Position numbers and translations under genes: made by a program | In this document: piece by piece, positions 19,994 to 27,174 of the stretch | Layout: every line of letters begins with the position of its first letter | How positions within the stretch are numbered: position 1 is the first letter of the stretch | Origin: Shimia haliotis | Lineage (GTDB): Bacteria; Pseudomonadota; Alphaproteobacteria; Rhodobacterales; Rhodobacteraceae | Direction: 5' to 3' | NCBI RefSeq assembly: GCF_900114415.1 | Contig: NZ_FOSZ01000004.1 | Location: 62,001 to 126,000 of the forward strand | DNA length: 64,000 bases | Notes under the pieces: generated by a model | What the model was told of the DNA's origin: nothing | The model's database searches: none | Seen by the model: the letters and a program-made list of their open reading frames with translations, nothing else

Positions 19994-20718
19994 CAGGTGT
20001 CTCCTTGCAACAGGGTCGAGAGAGGGATCAGGCGGGTATCGTCACCGTCGCGCAGCAACATGCCGAAATGTTCATCCACGCCGACGAAGAGGCCGCTATG
20101 GGTGTTGCCAGCGAGAGAGAAGGACACCTCTTCGCCAAGATTTTTCGCCAATCCGCGCCACTCTTCGTTCAGGGGTTTCATGCCCGCGTCTTCCATACGG
20201 TTGATCCAGACAAGCGTGTGGCGCACCCAAGCTGACAAGAGGTCTTCGGGCGGGATGTCTACGCAGCCTTCCTCAAACAGGCAGGTCTGATTTGGGGTGT
20301 TTCCCGGTGTGTTAGGGTCGATTGGCAGAAGCGGGAGTTCCAACCCGACAACCAGCCAATCGGGCTCTGCGGAAGGGTCGTCCGTGGAGGCGGCGACCTG
20401 CATCCGGCCACAGCTAGCGCCATTCACATAGATGCCACCGGTCCAGTCCAGATGCACACCGACCTCTGGTGGGGCAAGCGCGCCAAGAGCATTTTGAAAC
20501 CCGATGGCGCAGCAGATCATGACCGGCATCGCGGCCTCAAGAGGCACCTCTGGCGCAAAGACAATCGCCGCGCGCATTTGATCGGCGGCGATGTTGTAGA
20601 CCACAAGCCCTGCATCGCAGCCCATCGTGGCCTGCAACTGTGCCTTGGCAAAAGGATCCGCTGCGCCTGTTAGGCCAAGGCCCTCAAAGAGCGGAGGAAA
20701 ATGCGGAGCGGAGGTCAT
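19993..20718 (-). CDS. Biotin/lipoate protein ligase-like protein with DUF4444
   Basis: A 241-residue protein. The N-terminal two thirds (HFPPLFEGLGLTGAADPFAKA, then VYNIAADQMRAAIVFAPEVPLE and LDWTGGIYVNGASCGRMQV) resemble a biotin/lipoate A/B ligase fold, and the last 60 residues (HSGLFVGVDEHFGMLLRDGD) look like the DUF4444 domain often attached to it. The RGRxGR nucleotide loop of BirA is not seen, so activity is doubtful. Its ATG overlaps the mrp stop by four bases (ATGA). Role unknown; genomic linkage to Mrp suggests cofactor or Fe-S protein maturation. Confidence 0.72.
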   Translation of the reverse strand: MTSAPHFPPLFEGLGLTGAADPFAKAQLQATMGCDAGLVVYNIAADQMRAAIVFAPEVPLEAAMPVMICCAIGFQNALGALAPPEVGVHLDWTGGIYVNGASCGRMQVAASTDDPSAEPDWLVVGLELPLLPIDPNTPGNTPNQTCLFEEGCVDIPPEDLLSAWVRHTLVWINRMEDAGMKPLNEEWRGLAKNLGEEVSFSLAGNTHSGLFVGVDEHFGMLLRDGDDTRLIPLSTLLQGDT

Positions 20719-21779
20719 GCGTTGCCGCTGTCAATCAGTGAGCGGGCAAGGGTGCGGAAGGCTTGGGATTGTGGCGCATTTGGTTTGCTGACCACCAAAG
20801 GTGCGCCGCCATCGGCCGCCACGCGGATGTCCATCGCCAGCGGGATTTCCGCCAGCAGAGGCACGCCTAGTTTTTTGGCTTCTGCCGCGACGCCGCCGTG
20901 TCCAAAGACGTGTTCCTCGTGGCCGCACTGCGAACAGATATGCGTGCTCATGTTCTCGACCATACCGACGATGGGCGTGCCGAGTTTTTCAAACATGTTG
21001 ATGCCTTTGCGGGCATCCAGGAGGGCGATGTCCTGTGGTGTAGACACGATGACCGCGCCGGTCAGCTCGGCCTTTTGCGCCAAGGTCATCTGCACGTCAC
21101 CGGTGCCAGGTGGCAAGTCGACGATCAGCACGTCGAGCGCGCCCCACTGCACCTGATTGAGCATCTGTTGCAGCGCGCCCATTAGCATTGGACCCCGCCA
21201 CACAACGGCCTCTTCTTCGCGCGTCATCAGACCGATCGACATCATCGTAACGCCATGATTGCGCATCGGCAGGATAGTTTTGCCGTCAGGGCTGGAGGGT
21301 CGGCCGGACACGCCAAGCATACGCGGCTGGCTGGGACCATAAACATCGGCATCCAACAGGCCCACACGGCGGCCTTCGGCGGCGAAAGCGGCAGCGAGGT
21401 TGGCGGATACGGTGGACTTGCCGACGCCGCCCTTGCCGGACGCCACCGCCAGAATGCGGTCGATTCCCGGGATTTTCTGCGGGCCTTGCGGCTGAGCGGG
21501 GCGGTTGGCCTTCAGATCCGGCGGGGCCGAGGGCTTGGCGTGCGCAGTCATTACGATGGAAACTTTGGTGACACCCTCAAGAGCGGCAATTTTTTCTTCT
21601 GCTTCGGTTTTCACCGGCGTCAGCGCGGTGGCGTTGGCAGGGTCGATCTCCATCACAAAGCGGACTTCGCCACCATCCACGTTGAGCGCACGGACCATGC
21701 CGGAGGAGGCCAGATCGGCGCCCGAAACGGGGTCCTTCAACCCTTTGAGAACATTTAGAACTTCGTCACGGGTTGCCAT
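20715..21779 (-). CDS. Mrp/ApbC Fe-S carrier ATPase
   Basis: P-loop scaffold ATPase that carries and inserts iron-sulfur clusters. The 354-residue protein has an N-terminal MIP18/DUF59 domain (residues 1-80), then the deviant Walker A VASGKGGVGKSTVSANLA near residue 112, the switch motif DADVYGPSQPRMLG and a C-terminal CxxC in CSQCGHEE that bridges the cluster in the dimer. The start codon directly follows the DUF6494 stop (TGAATG). Its place next to a formate dehydrogenase with many Fe-S clusters fits a role in loading that enzyme. Confidence 0.93.
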   Translation of the reverse strand: MATRDEVLNVLKGLKDPVSGADLASSGMVRALNVDGGEVRFVMEIDPANATALTPVKTEAEEKIAALEGVTKVSIVMTAHAKPSAPPDLKANRPAQPQGPQKIPGIDRILAVASGKGGVGKSTVSANLAAAFAAEGRRVGLLDADVYGPSQPRMLGVSGRPSSPDGKTILPMRNHGVTMMSIGLMTREEEAVVWRGPMLMGALQQMLNQVQWGALDVLIVDLPPGTGDVQMTLAQKAELTGAVIVSTPQDIALLDARKGINMFEKLGTPIVGMVENMSTHICSQCGHEEHVFGHGGVAAEAKKLGVPLLAEIPLAMDIRVAADGGAPLVVSKPNAPQSQAFRTLARSLIDSGNA

Positions 21780-21980
21780 TCAGTCGCGTCCTTTGATTGT
21801 GCCGGTGACGATGTGCTCGACCTCGAGCCCGTCGATGGTGAGGACCATTTTGGCGGAGAAGTCCTTGCCTGCGGTGGCGTCTGATCCGGCGGTGCGCATC
21901 GCGTCCTCGATCGCCTGCTGCGAGGTCACGCCCACTTGTTTCAGAAACTTGCGCATAGTCATGTTGAAATCTTCGCTCAT
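21780..21980 (-). CDS. DUF6494 family small protein
   Basis: A 66-residue cytoplasmic protein, MSEDFNMTMRKFLKQVGVTS and onward, resembling DUF6494. ATG 21978-21980 is chosen since AAAGGA lies 8 bp upstream; an ATG two codons earlier sits only 2 bp from that site. First gene of the DUF6494-mrp operon, with its stop immediately followed by the mrp ATG. Divergent from the cytochrome gene at 22049 across 68 bp. Function unknown; the conserved link to Mrp suggests it helps the same maturation step. Confidence 0.8.
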   Translation of the reverse strand: MSEDFNMTMRKFLKQVGVTSQQAIEDAMRTAGSDATAGKDFSAKMVLTIDGLEVEHIVTGTIKGRD

Positions 21981-22048
21981 CGTCATGTTCCTTTGGTCTC
22001 GGTTGCCCCATGTTGACGCAAGCAGAGCGTCGCATCTAGGCTGATGGC

Positions 22049-22792
22049 ATGGGTTTTGTTCGGTTTCTTTGCTGTGTTGTGATCTCTTTTGCCTGTTTGG
22101 CCAATATGGCGCGGGCGCAAGGAAAGACGTTGACCTTGTCCGCACCTCAGGAGATCGCGGAGAGCGGGCTCTTGAAGTTCATCCTGCCGCGCTTTGCCTT
22201 GAAACATGGTGTGCGGGTTACTGTGGTCGACAGCGGTGCCGAGGCGGTTTTGAGCGCCGAGGGCGCGCCGGTTTTTGCCAAGGATGGTGTGGCCTATGGC
22301 CTGATCCTGACGCGGGACTCGTCGCATGGAGAAACTTTCGCGAACTGGCTTGCCAGCGATATTGGTCTGCGCACGGTTCTGGGTTTCAAAGTGGATGGTG
22401 AGGCGGTGTTCTCCGAGCCTGTGGTGGCGAAGGACGAGGTTGTTGCGGCGGCGCTTTCGGGCGATGCTTTGCGAGGGCAGGACGCCAGTTTGCGGGCCTG
22501 TGGGCGGTGTCATGTTGTCGGTGATATCAATCGCATGGCGGGGATCGGGTCGACGCCGAGTTTTGCCGTATTGCGCACTATGGAAAACTGGCAGGAGAAG
22601 TTTGAAATCTTCTATGTTCTCAAACCGCACGGGGCCTTCACCATCATACCTGAAGTCATTGAAGAGTTTGACGAAACCCTGCCCAGCCCGATTGCGCCGG
22701 TGACTGTCACTCTGGATGAAATCGAGGACATCGTGGCCTATGTGGCGGGGATCGACCCCGCCGACCTTGGGGCACCCATCGCGCATCAGTGA
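22049..22792 (+). CDS. c-type cytochrome with N-terminal TupA-like region
   Basis: A 247-residue exported protein. Residues 1-24 are a Sec signal peptide (cleavage near ARAQ/G). Residues 26-125 look like joined beginning and end pieces of a TupA-type tungstate-binding protein: LSAPQEIAESGLLKFILPRF and, after a short bridge, FANWLASDIGLRTVLGFKVD then GEAVFSEP. Residues 135-247 are a cytochrome c domain with heme site CGRCH at 151-155. It converges with the ferredoxin gene, overlapping it by seven bases. Likely a periplasmic electron carrier of the formate dehydrogenase locus; the TupA relation is my reading of the pattern. Confidence 0.8.
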   Translation: MGFVRFLCCVVISFACLANMARAQGKTLTLSAPQEIAESGLLKFILPRFALKHGVRVTVVDSGAEAVLSAEGAPVFAKDGVAYGLILTRDSSHGETFANWLASDIGLRTVLGFKVDGEAVFSEPVVAKDEVVAAALSGDALRGQDASLRACGRCHVVGDINRMAGIGSTPSFAVLRTMENWQEKFEIFYVLKPHGAFTIIPEVIEEFDETLPSPIAPVTVTLDEIEDIVAYVAGIDPADLGAPIAHQ

Positions 22793-24747
22793 TCCCGGCG
22801 TTTGGAAAAGTAATCTTCGGTGGTGCGCACTTGTGGGCGATCTGCGGCGGCAAACGGGTTATTCGTTTGGTGGAACTGCGCGTTCACGCGGCAATCATCA
22901 CACATGCGGATCATGCGGGCGGCGTCAGACGTGGCAAACATGGCGTGTTTGCCCTCAAGCTTGTCGATGATGCGCTCAATAGTGGATTTCACGCCAAACG
23001 GCTTGCCACATTCCACACAAGGGTAAGGTTCTTCCTCGTGCACAACCTGTTGGCTGAGAGCGGCATCGGACGTGTCAAATTGCGGTAGCAGAGAGATCGC
23101 GTTTTCCGGGCAAACGTGGGTGCAGAGCCCACATTGCAGACAGGCGTCTTCCTGAAAGCGCAGTTGCGGCTTGTCGGGATTGTCGCCAAGTGCGCCCGCA
23201 GGGCAGAGCGATGCGCACGAAAGGCAGAGCGTGCAGGCATCTTTGTCGACGACAACTGCGCCATAAGGTGCCTTTTCCGGCAATGGCAACGGCGCGTCAA
23301 GGCCAGATTGCAGAGTTTTGACCGCAAGGCGTGTGACCTGCCGTCGGGTGCCGAGCGGCAAAATAGGCTCTATTTCAGCGCAACTCGGCGCTCTGCCATA
23401 AAGTGCGTCGCACAGATGGGCTGGCTCGGACGGCTCCAGAAGGCGCAGGGCATCCGGTTGGCCGGAGAGTGCTTGCGCGAGCGGAAGTTCGGTGTCGAGC
23501 GCGCTGCGGTCCGTTTTGGGGGCGACGAGAATGTCCACTCCAGCGAAGCCGCAAGCCATAGCAGCGAGCATTTCGGCATGGCCGAAGCCCGAGACCCGTT
23601 CAAGATCCATAGGGATCACATCGGCGGGTAGACCACGGTCAAACCGGGCGGCCAAGGAAATCAAATCCGCACCAAAATCGCGGTCGTGCACCAGAAGACG
23701 CGGAGCGCTGCCGCCTGCGGTGCGGTAGGCATCAGCGAGACCGGCAATACGGGCAAAAAGGAAGCTGGTCGGTGGGTCGTCATAGGTGATCGCACCTGAC
23801 GGGCAAAGCGCGGCGCAAGAGCCGCAGCCGGCGCAGATGTTGGGGTCAATGTCGACATGGTCGCCCTCGGGTCGGATGGCGGACGTCGGACAAGTGTCCA
23901 GACACTTGGAGCAACCGACCTGTTCGGCGCGCGAGTGGGCGCAGATTGCGGGATCCAGCGCGAGAAAGAAGGGTTTTTCGAACGTGCCGACGAGGTGAGA
24001 GGCCTCAAGGATGGCTGCACGCAGCGCCGGCGCGCTGTTTGGGTCAGCCCGCAAATAGCCTTCGCGTTTTTCGTGGGCCGGAAAAAGCGGCGGATCACGG
24101 CGCAGATCGAGGATCACATCACATTCGGTGCGTGCGCCGTTTTGGGGCGCGCCAAAGGAAAGCGGCCCGCGACCGGATGGCAGAATCTGTTGTAGCGCGT
24201 CAATTTGCACGGTGAAGCCGCCTAGTGCTCCGTTTGCGGATTTCAAGCGGCCTGCGACCACGTCAAAACCGCGATCCAGCGGGGTGTCGTCTGTGTTCTC
24301 CAGAAGAACGGTGACGTTTAGGTGGTCTTTGAGTTCAGCGGCGGCGGCGAGCGCGGCCTCACTCGGACCGAGGATCAGACAGAGCCCTTCGGAGACAATA
24401 TCGAATGTTTTGACAGGGGGCGGTGTACGCAGAGCGTCGGCCAGAAGAGCGGCTTGTTTCGGGCCGGATTTGGCGGATTCATCAGACCATCCAGCCCGAT
24501 CGCGCAAGTCGACAAATTGGGGCTCACCCACATCAAGATCCGCCGCAAGTTCTGTAAAAAATGCGCGTTCCTGCTGGCAGGCGATGATGGCGTCCCCTGT
24601 CGATAGCGCCTTGGCGGCAACGTCGCCCTGATGGGTGCAGAGACCAGTGTGCACCTTGGAGCAGGCCACGCCCTCCACCCCGTTCAACGCATCGGGATTC
24701 ACGTTAGACGTGTCGGAACAATCACATAGAATCAAGGATTTGGGCAT
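22786..24747 (-). CDS. Multi-cluster 4Fe-4S ferredoxin-type protein
   Basis: A 653-residue cytoplasmic iron-sulfur protein found with formate dehydrogenase genes in many proteobacteria. Four 4Fe-4S motifs can be seen: CSKCLDTCP and CAGCGSCAALCP in the middle, CTLCLSCASLCP and CLQCGLCTHVCP in the last third. A Cys4 pair (CVECGKPFG and CDDC) follows at the C-terminus. The start is ATG 24745-24747 (MPKSLILCDCSD); an earlier in-frame ATG is rejected. Probably passes electrons or assists Fe-S/molybdopterin maturation. It diverges from the main fdh operon over a 314 bp control region. Confidence 0.88.
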   Translation of the reverse strand: MPKSLILCDCSDTSNVNPDALNGVEGVACSKVHTGLCTHQGDVAAKALSTGDAIIACQQERAFFTELAADLDVGEPQFVDLRDRAGWSDESAKSGPKQAALLADALRTPPPVKTFDIVSEGLCLILGPSEAALAAAAELKDHLNVTVLLENTDDTPLDRGFDVVAGRLKSANGALGGFTVQIDALQQILPSGRGPLSFGAPQNGARTECDVILDLRRDPPLFPAHEKREGYLRADPNSAPALRAAILEASHLVGTFEKPFFLALDPAICAHSRAEQVGCSKCLDTCPTSAIRPEGDHVDIDPNICAGCGSCAALCPSGAITYDDPPTSFLFARIAGLADAYRTAGGSAPRLLVHDRDFGADLISLAARFDRGLPADVIPMDLERVSGFGHAEMLAAMACGFAGVDILVAPKTDRSALDTELPLAQALSGQPDALRLLEPSEPAHLCDALYGRAPSCAEIEPILPLGTRRQVTRLAVKTLQSGLDAPLPLPEKAPYGAVVVDKDACTLCLSCASLCPAGALGDNPDKPQLRFQEDACLQCGLCTHVCPENAISLLPQFDTSDAALSQQVVHEEEPYPCVECGKPFGVKSTIERIIDKLEGKHAMFATSDAARMIRMCDDCRVNAQFHQTNNPFAAADRPQVRTTEDYFSKRRDH

Positions 24748-25061
24748 GGGGTCGTCTGGCTCCTCCGGCTGCAATCTCCCGTTTGCGCATCCTAAAAAGG
24801 CATGTTTCCCAAGCCACGTAAACCCCCGCGGCGCGTCGGCATTAACCAAGTGATTCTATGGGTTATTCAGCGCGAGGGACAATCTGTCCCTAGGTTCCCC
24901 CTAGGTCACTCCGAAAGGCGCAAAATGTCCACCTTTTGCCCCTTGTTGCGGAGTTTTTGCCAAAATCCTTTGGAAATCCGCGTCCCACGGGGGAACATGT
25001 TCTCGATCAAATATTTTTTGATGGTCGGCCTGACGGTCGATTTGGGAGGAAGACGAAAATC
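24748..25061. promoter_or_regulatory. Divergent control region of the formate dehydrogenase locus
   Basis: 314 bp without a gene between the ferredoxin gene (minus) and DUF3305 (plus). It holds several symmetrical sequences: GGGAC-AATCT-GTCCC at 24876-24890; two CCTAGG sites 11 bp apart at 24889-24894 and 24900-24905; the palindrome GAACATGTTC at 24993-25002; and the inverted repeat ATCAAA-TATTT-TTTGAT at 25006-25022, 40 bp before the DUF3305 start. These are candidate operators for the locus regulators. No confident -35/-10 pair was chosen. Confidence 0.5.
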
Positions 25062-25613
25062 ATGCGCCAAGCGCCAGTCTCTTTGCCTTTGGGCATCGTG
25101 GTGCGTCGAACGCCTTCGGTCAGCCGTTGGGCGCCGTGGGCTTATAAGGCCGTGAGCGTCATTCCCGGAGCGGGCGCTGCTGACTGGCAGGTGCTGCGCG
25201 AAGACGGTGATGTGATCGAGTATCACGCAGCAACTGTACCGCTAGAGTTGTGGCACACGGACACGGAGGCCTACTTGGCCGGATTGTCCGCACGGGTGCC
25301 ATCGATTGGCGTGGTGATGCGCGATGATGACGAAAGCGCCCATCCCTACGAAATTCTGCTCGCCACAGCCTCGCCGTATGAATGTCAGGACTATGCCGAC
25401 AGCGGAGAAGAGTTGCTGGAACTGGTGCCGATGCCCGAGGGGCTTGTGGCCTTGATCCGTGATTTTGTGGAAGAGCATCACGAAGAAGAGGTTTTCGTGA
25501 AACGGCGCCGCGACAAAAAGCGGATTGATGAAGTCGAAGATGGTCGTGGTGATCCGCGGATCACGCAGCTGACGGATGTTTACCGCGCGCCGCGCGCCGG
25601 GAGGCCGAATTGA
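25062..25613 (+). CDS. DUF3305 protein of formate dehydrogenase locus
   Basis: A 183-residue cytoplasmic protein. SLPLGIVVRRTPSVSRWAPWA followed by WHTDTEAYLAGLSARVPSIG and the basic C-terminal tail match DUF3305, which is nearly always found with DUF3306 and formate dehydrogenase genes. Its biochemical role is unknown, presumably enzyme maturation. ATG 25062 lies 12 bp after GGGAGGA; an in-frame ATG at 24936 would add 42 non-conserved residues. The stop overlaps the TTG start of the next gene. Confidence 0.88.
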   Translation: MRQAPVSLPLGIVVRRTPSVSRWAPWAYKAVSVIPGAGAADWQVLREDGDVIEYHAATVPLELWHTDTEAYLAGLSARVPSIGVVMRDDDESAHPYEILLATASPYECQDYADSGEELLELVPMPEGLVALIRDFVEEHHEEEVFVKRRRDKKRIDEVEDGRGDPRITQLTDVYRAPRAGRPN

Positions 25614-26215
25614 GTCGGGGCGGCGATTTCTGGGCGCGCCGCAAGGCCGCTGTGGCTGCGGAAGCGGAGTCTGATCTACGCGCTGACGCCCGTGCTGAAA
25701 TGGCAGACGCGCAGGCAGTGCTGGAAGAGAAAACCGACGCCGAAATTCTGGCTGAGCTGGAATTGCCCGATCCCGACGGCATGCAGCCTGGCGACGATTT
25801 CTCTGCTTTTCTCACCAAAGCCGTGCCCGAGCGGTTGCGCCGTCGGGCCCTGCGCAAGCTGTGGCTGACCAATCCGACGCTGGCAAATGTCGACGGGCTG
25901 GTCGACTACGGTGAAGACTTCACCGACAGCGCCATGGTCGTTGAGGGCATGCAAACCGCCTATCAGATCGGCAAAGGCATGTTGAAGCACGTCGAGGAAA
26001 TGGCGCGTCAGGCCGAAGCGGCAGAGGCCGTGGTCGAAGATGTGTCGGAAGAGATTGACGAGGTGTCGGAGGAGCCCGCGCTGGTGGAGGCCGAAAAGGT
26101 CGAACCGGTGGAACTGGCGTTTGCCGAGCCAGCCCCTGAACTGGAGGAGGCACCGTTGGTGCCACGCCGCCGGATGAGATTTGAATTCGAGCAACCCCCG
26201 ATGGAGCACCAATGA
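25610..26215 (+). CDS. DUF3306 protein of formate dehydrogenase locus
   Basis: A 201-residue protein beginning with the family signature SRGGDFWARRKAAV, followed by DFSAFLTKAVPERLRRRALRKLW and NVDGLVDYGEDFTD. It starts at TTG 25610, with GGGAGG a few bases upstream and a four-base overlap with DUF3305, so the two are translationally coupled. The C-terminal 70 residues are acidic and low in complexity. Function unknown beyond its constant link to formate dehydrogenase. Confidence 0.88.
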   Translation: MSRGGDFWARRKAAVAAEAESDLRADARAEMADAQAVLEEKTDAEILAELELPDPDGMQPGDDFSAFLTKAVPERLRRRALRKLWLTNPTLANVDGLVDYGEDFTDSAMVVEGMQTAYQIGKGMLKHVEEMARQAEAAEAVVEDVSEEIDEVSEEPALVEAEKVEPVELAFAEPAPELEEAPLVPRRRMRFEFEQPPMEHQ

Positions 26216-26820
26216 CCGAGACTGCCACCCAGACAGCAATTGCCGAAGAAGACCTGCTGCGTGCCGACCTGTATGATTTCCTATCGGCGCTTTTGGCGGG
26301 TCCTGCGGATCAGGATTTGCTGTCTCGCACCGCGGCGCTGAACGGCGACGATAGCGATTTGGGACAAGCTGTCGGCACGCTGGCGCGCGTGGCTAAAGCC
26401 ACCAACGGCAAGGCGGTGGAGAGCGAATTCAACGCGTTGTTCATCGGGCTTGGACGTGGCGAGTTGATGCCGTTTGCCAGCTACTATCTGACCGGATTTC
26501 TGAATGAAAAACCGCTGGCGTCCTTGCGGGCGGATATGGCGGGGTTGCGCATCACCCGCGCGCCAAATGTCTATGAGCCCGAAGACAACATTGCGAGCCT
26601 GCTGGAAATGATGGCCGGCATGATCCGCGGCCGCTTTGGCGAACCAGCGCCGGTGAGCAAGCAGAAAGATTTCTTTTTCCGCCACATCGCACCTTGGGCC
26701 GAACATTTCTTCTCTGACCTCGAGGCCGCGCAGAATTCGGTGTTCTACGCACCGGTCGGCACGGTCGGCAAAGCCTTTATGGCAATTGAAACACAAGCAT
26801 TCCGCATGGGAGCGGAGTGA
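26212..26820 (+). CDS. TorD/DmsD-family redox enzyme maturation chaperone
   Basis: Cytoplasmic chaperone that binds the twin-arginine signal of a molybdoenzyme and aids cofactor insertion before export. The 202-residue all-helical protein has the family features YDFLSALLAGPAD, EFNALFIGLGRGELMPFASYYL and EPEDNIASLLEMMAGMIRG. Its ATG overlaps the DUF3306 stop by four bases. Position just before the Tat-dependent FdhX and FdhA genes indicates it serves FdhA. Confidence 0.92.
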   Translation: MTETATQTAIAEEDLLRADLYDFLSALLAGPADQDLLSRTAALNGDDSDLGQAVGTLARVAKATNGKAVESEFNALFIGLGRGELMPFASYYLTGFLNEKPLASLRADMAGLRITRAPNVYEPEDNIASLLEMMAGMIRGRFGEPAPVSKQKDFFFRHIAPWAEHFFSDLEAAQNSVFYAPVGTVGKAFMAIETQAFRMGAE

Positions 26821-26872
26821 TCAGATCGAACGAAACCGCCGGCCCCCGACCGGTAAGACCAAGGAGGAAGCA

Positions 26873-27067
26873 ATGAGCAAAACTGCGGACGACAAAGCCA
26901 CCTCGCGGCGCGATTTTCTGAAACTCGCGACTGCGGCGGCACCGGCTGCGGCAGTTGTGGCGACGATGGCGCCTGACAGCGCCGAGGCACAGCCCGCCGA
27001 TCTGTCCAAAACAGAAATTCAGGACACAGCGCACACCCGCGCCTACCTCGACAGCGCCCGTTTCTAA
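26873..27067 (+). CDS. Twin-arginine formate dehydrogenase-associated peptide FdhX
   Basis: A 64-residue protein consisting mostly of a twin-arginine signal (SRRDFLKLATAAAPAAA, residues about 11-27) and a short exported tail of some 25 residues after AEA/QPA. This matches the small Tat formate dehydrogenase region protein seen in many proteobacteria. Start ATG 26873 has AAGGAGG 6 bp upstream. It lies 107 bp before the catalytic subunit. It might act as a small subunit or escort for export; the role is not settled. Confidence 0.88.
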   Translation: MSKTADDKATSRRDFLKLATAAAPAAAVVATMAPDSAEAQPADLSKTEIQDTAHTRAYLDSARF

Positions 27068-27174
27068 CGGACGTCGTTATTCACCCCCGACCACCGGTTG
27101 CGTGACGCCCACCGGTCGGGATCAAGAGACTAACCGAGCCAGTCCCGAAACAGGGATAGCAAGGGAGGAAAACA

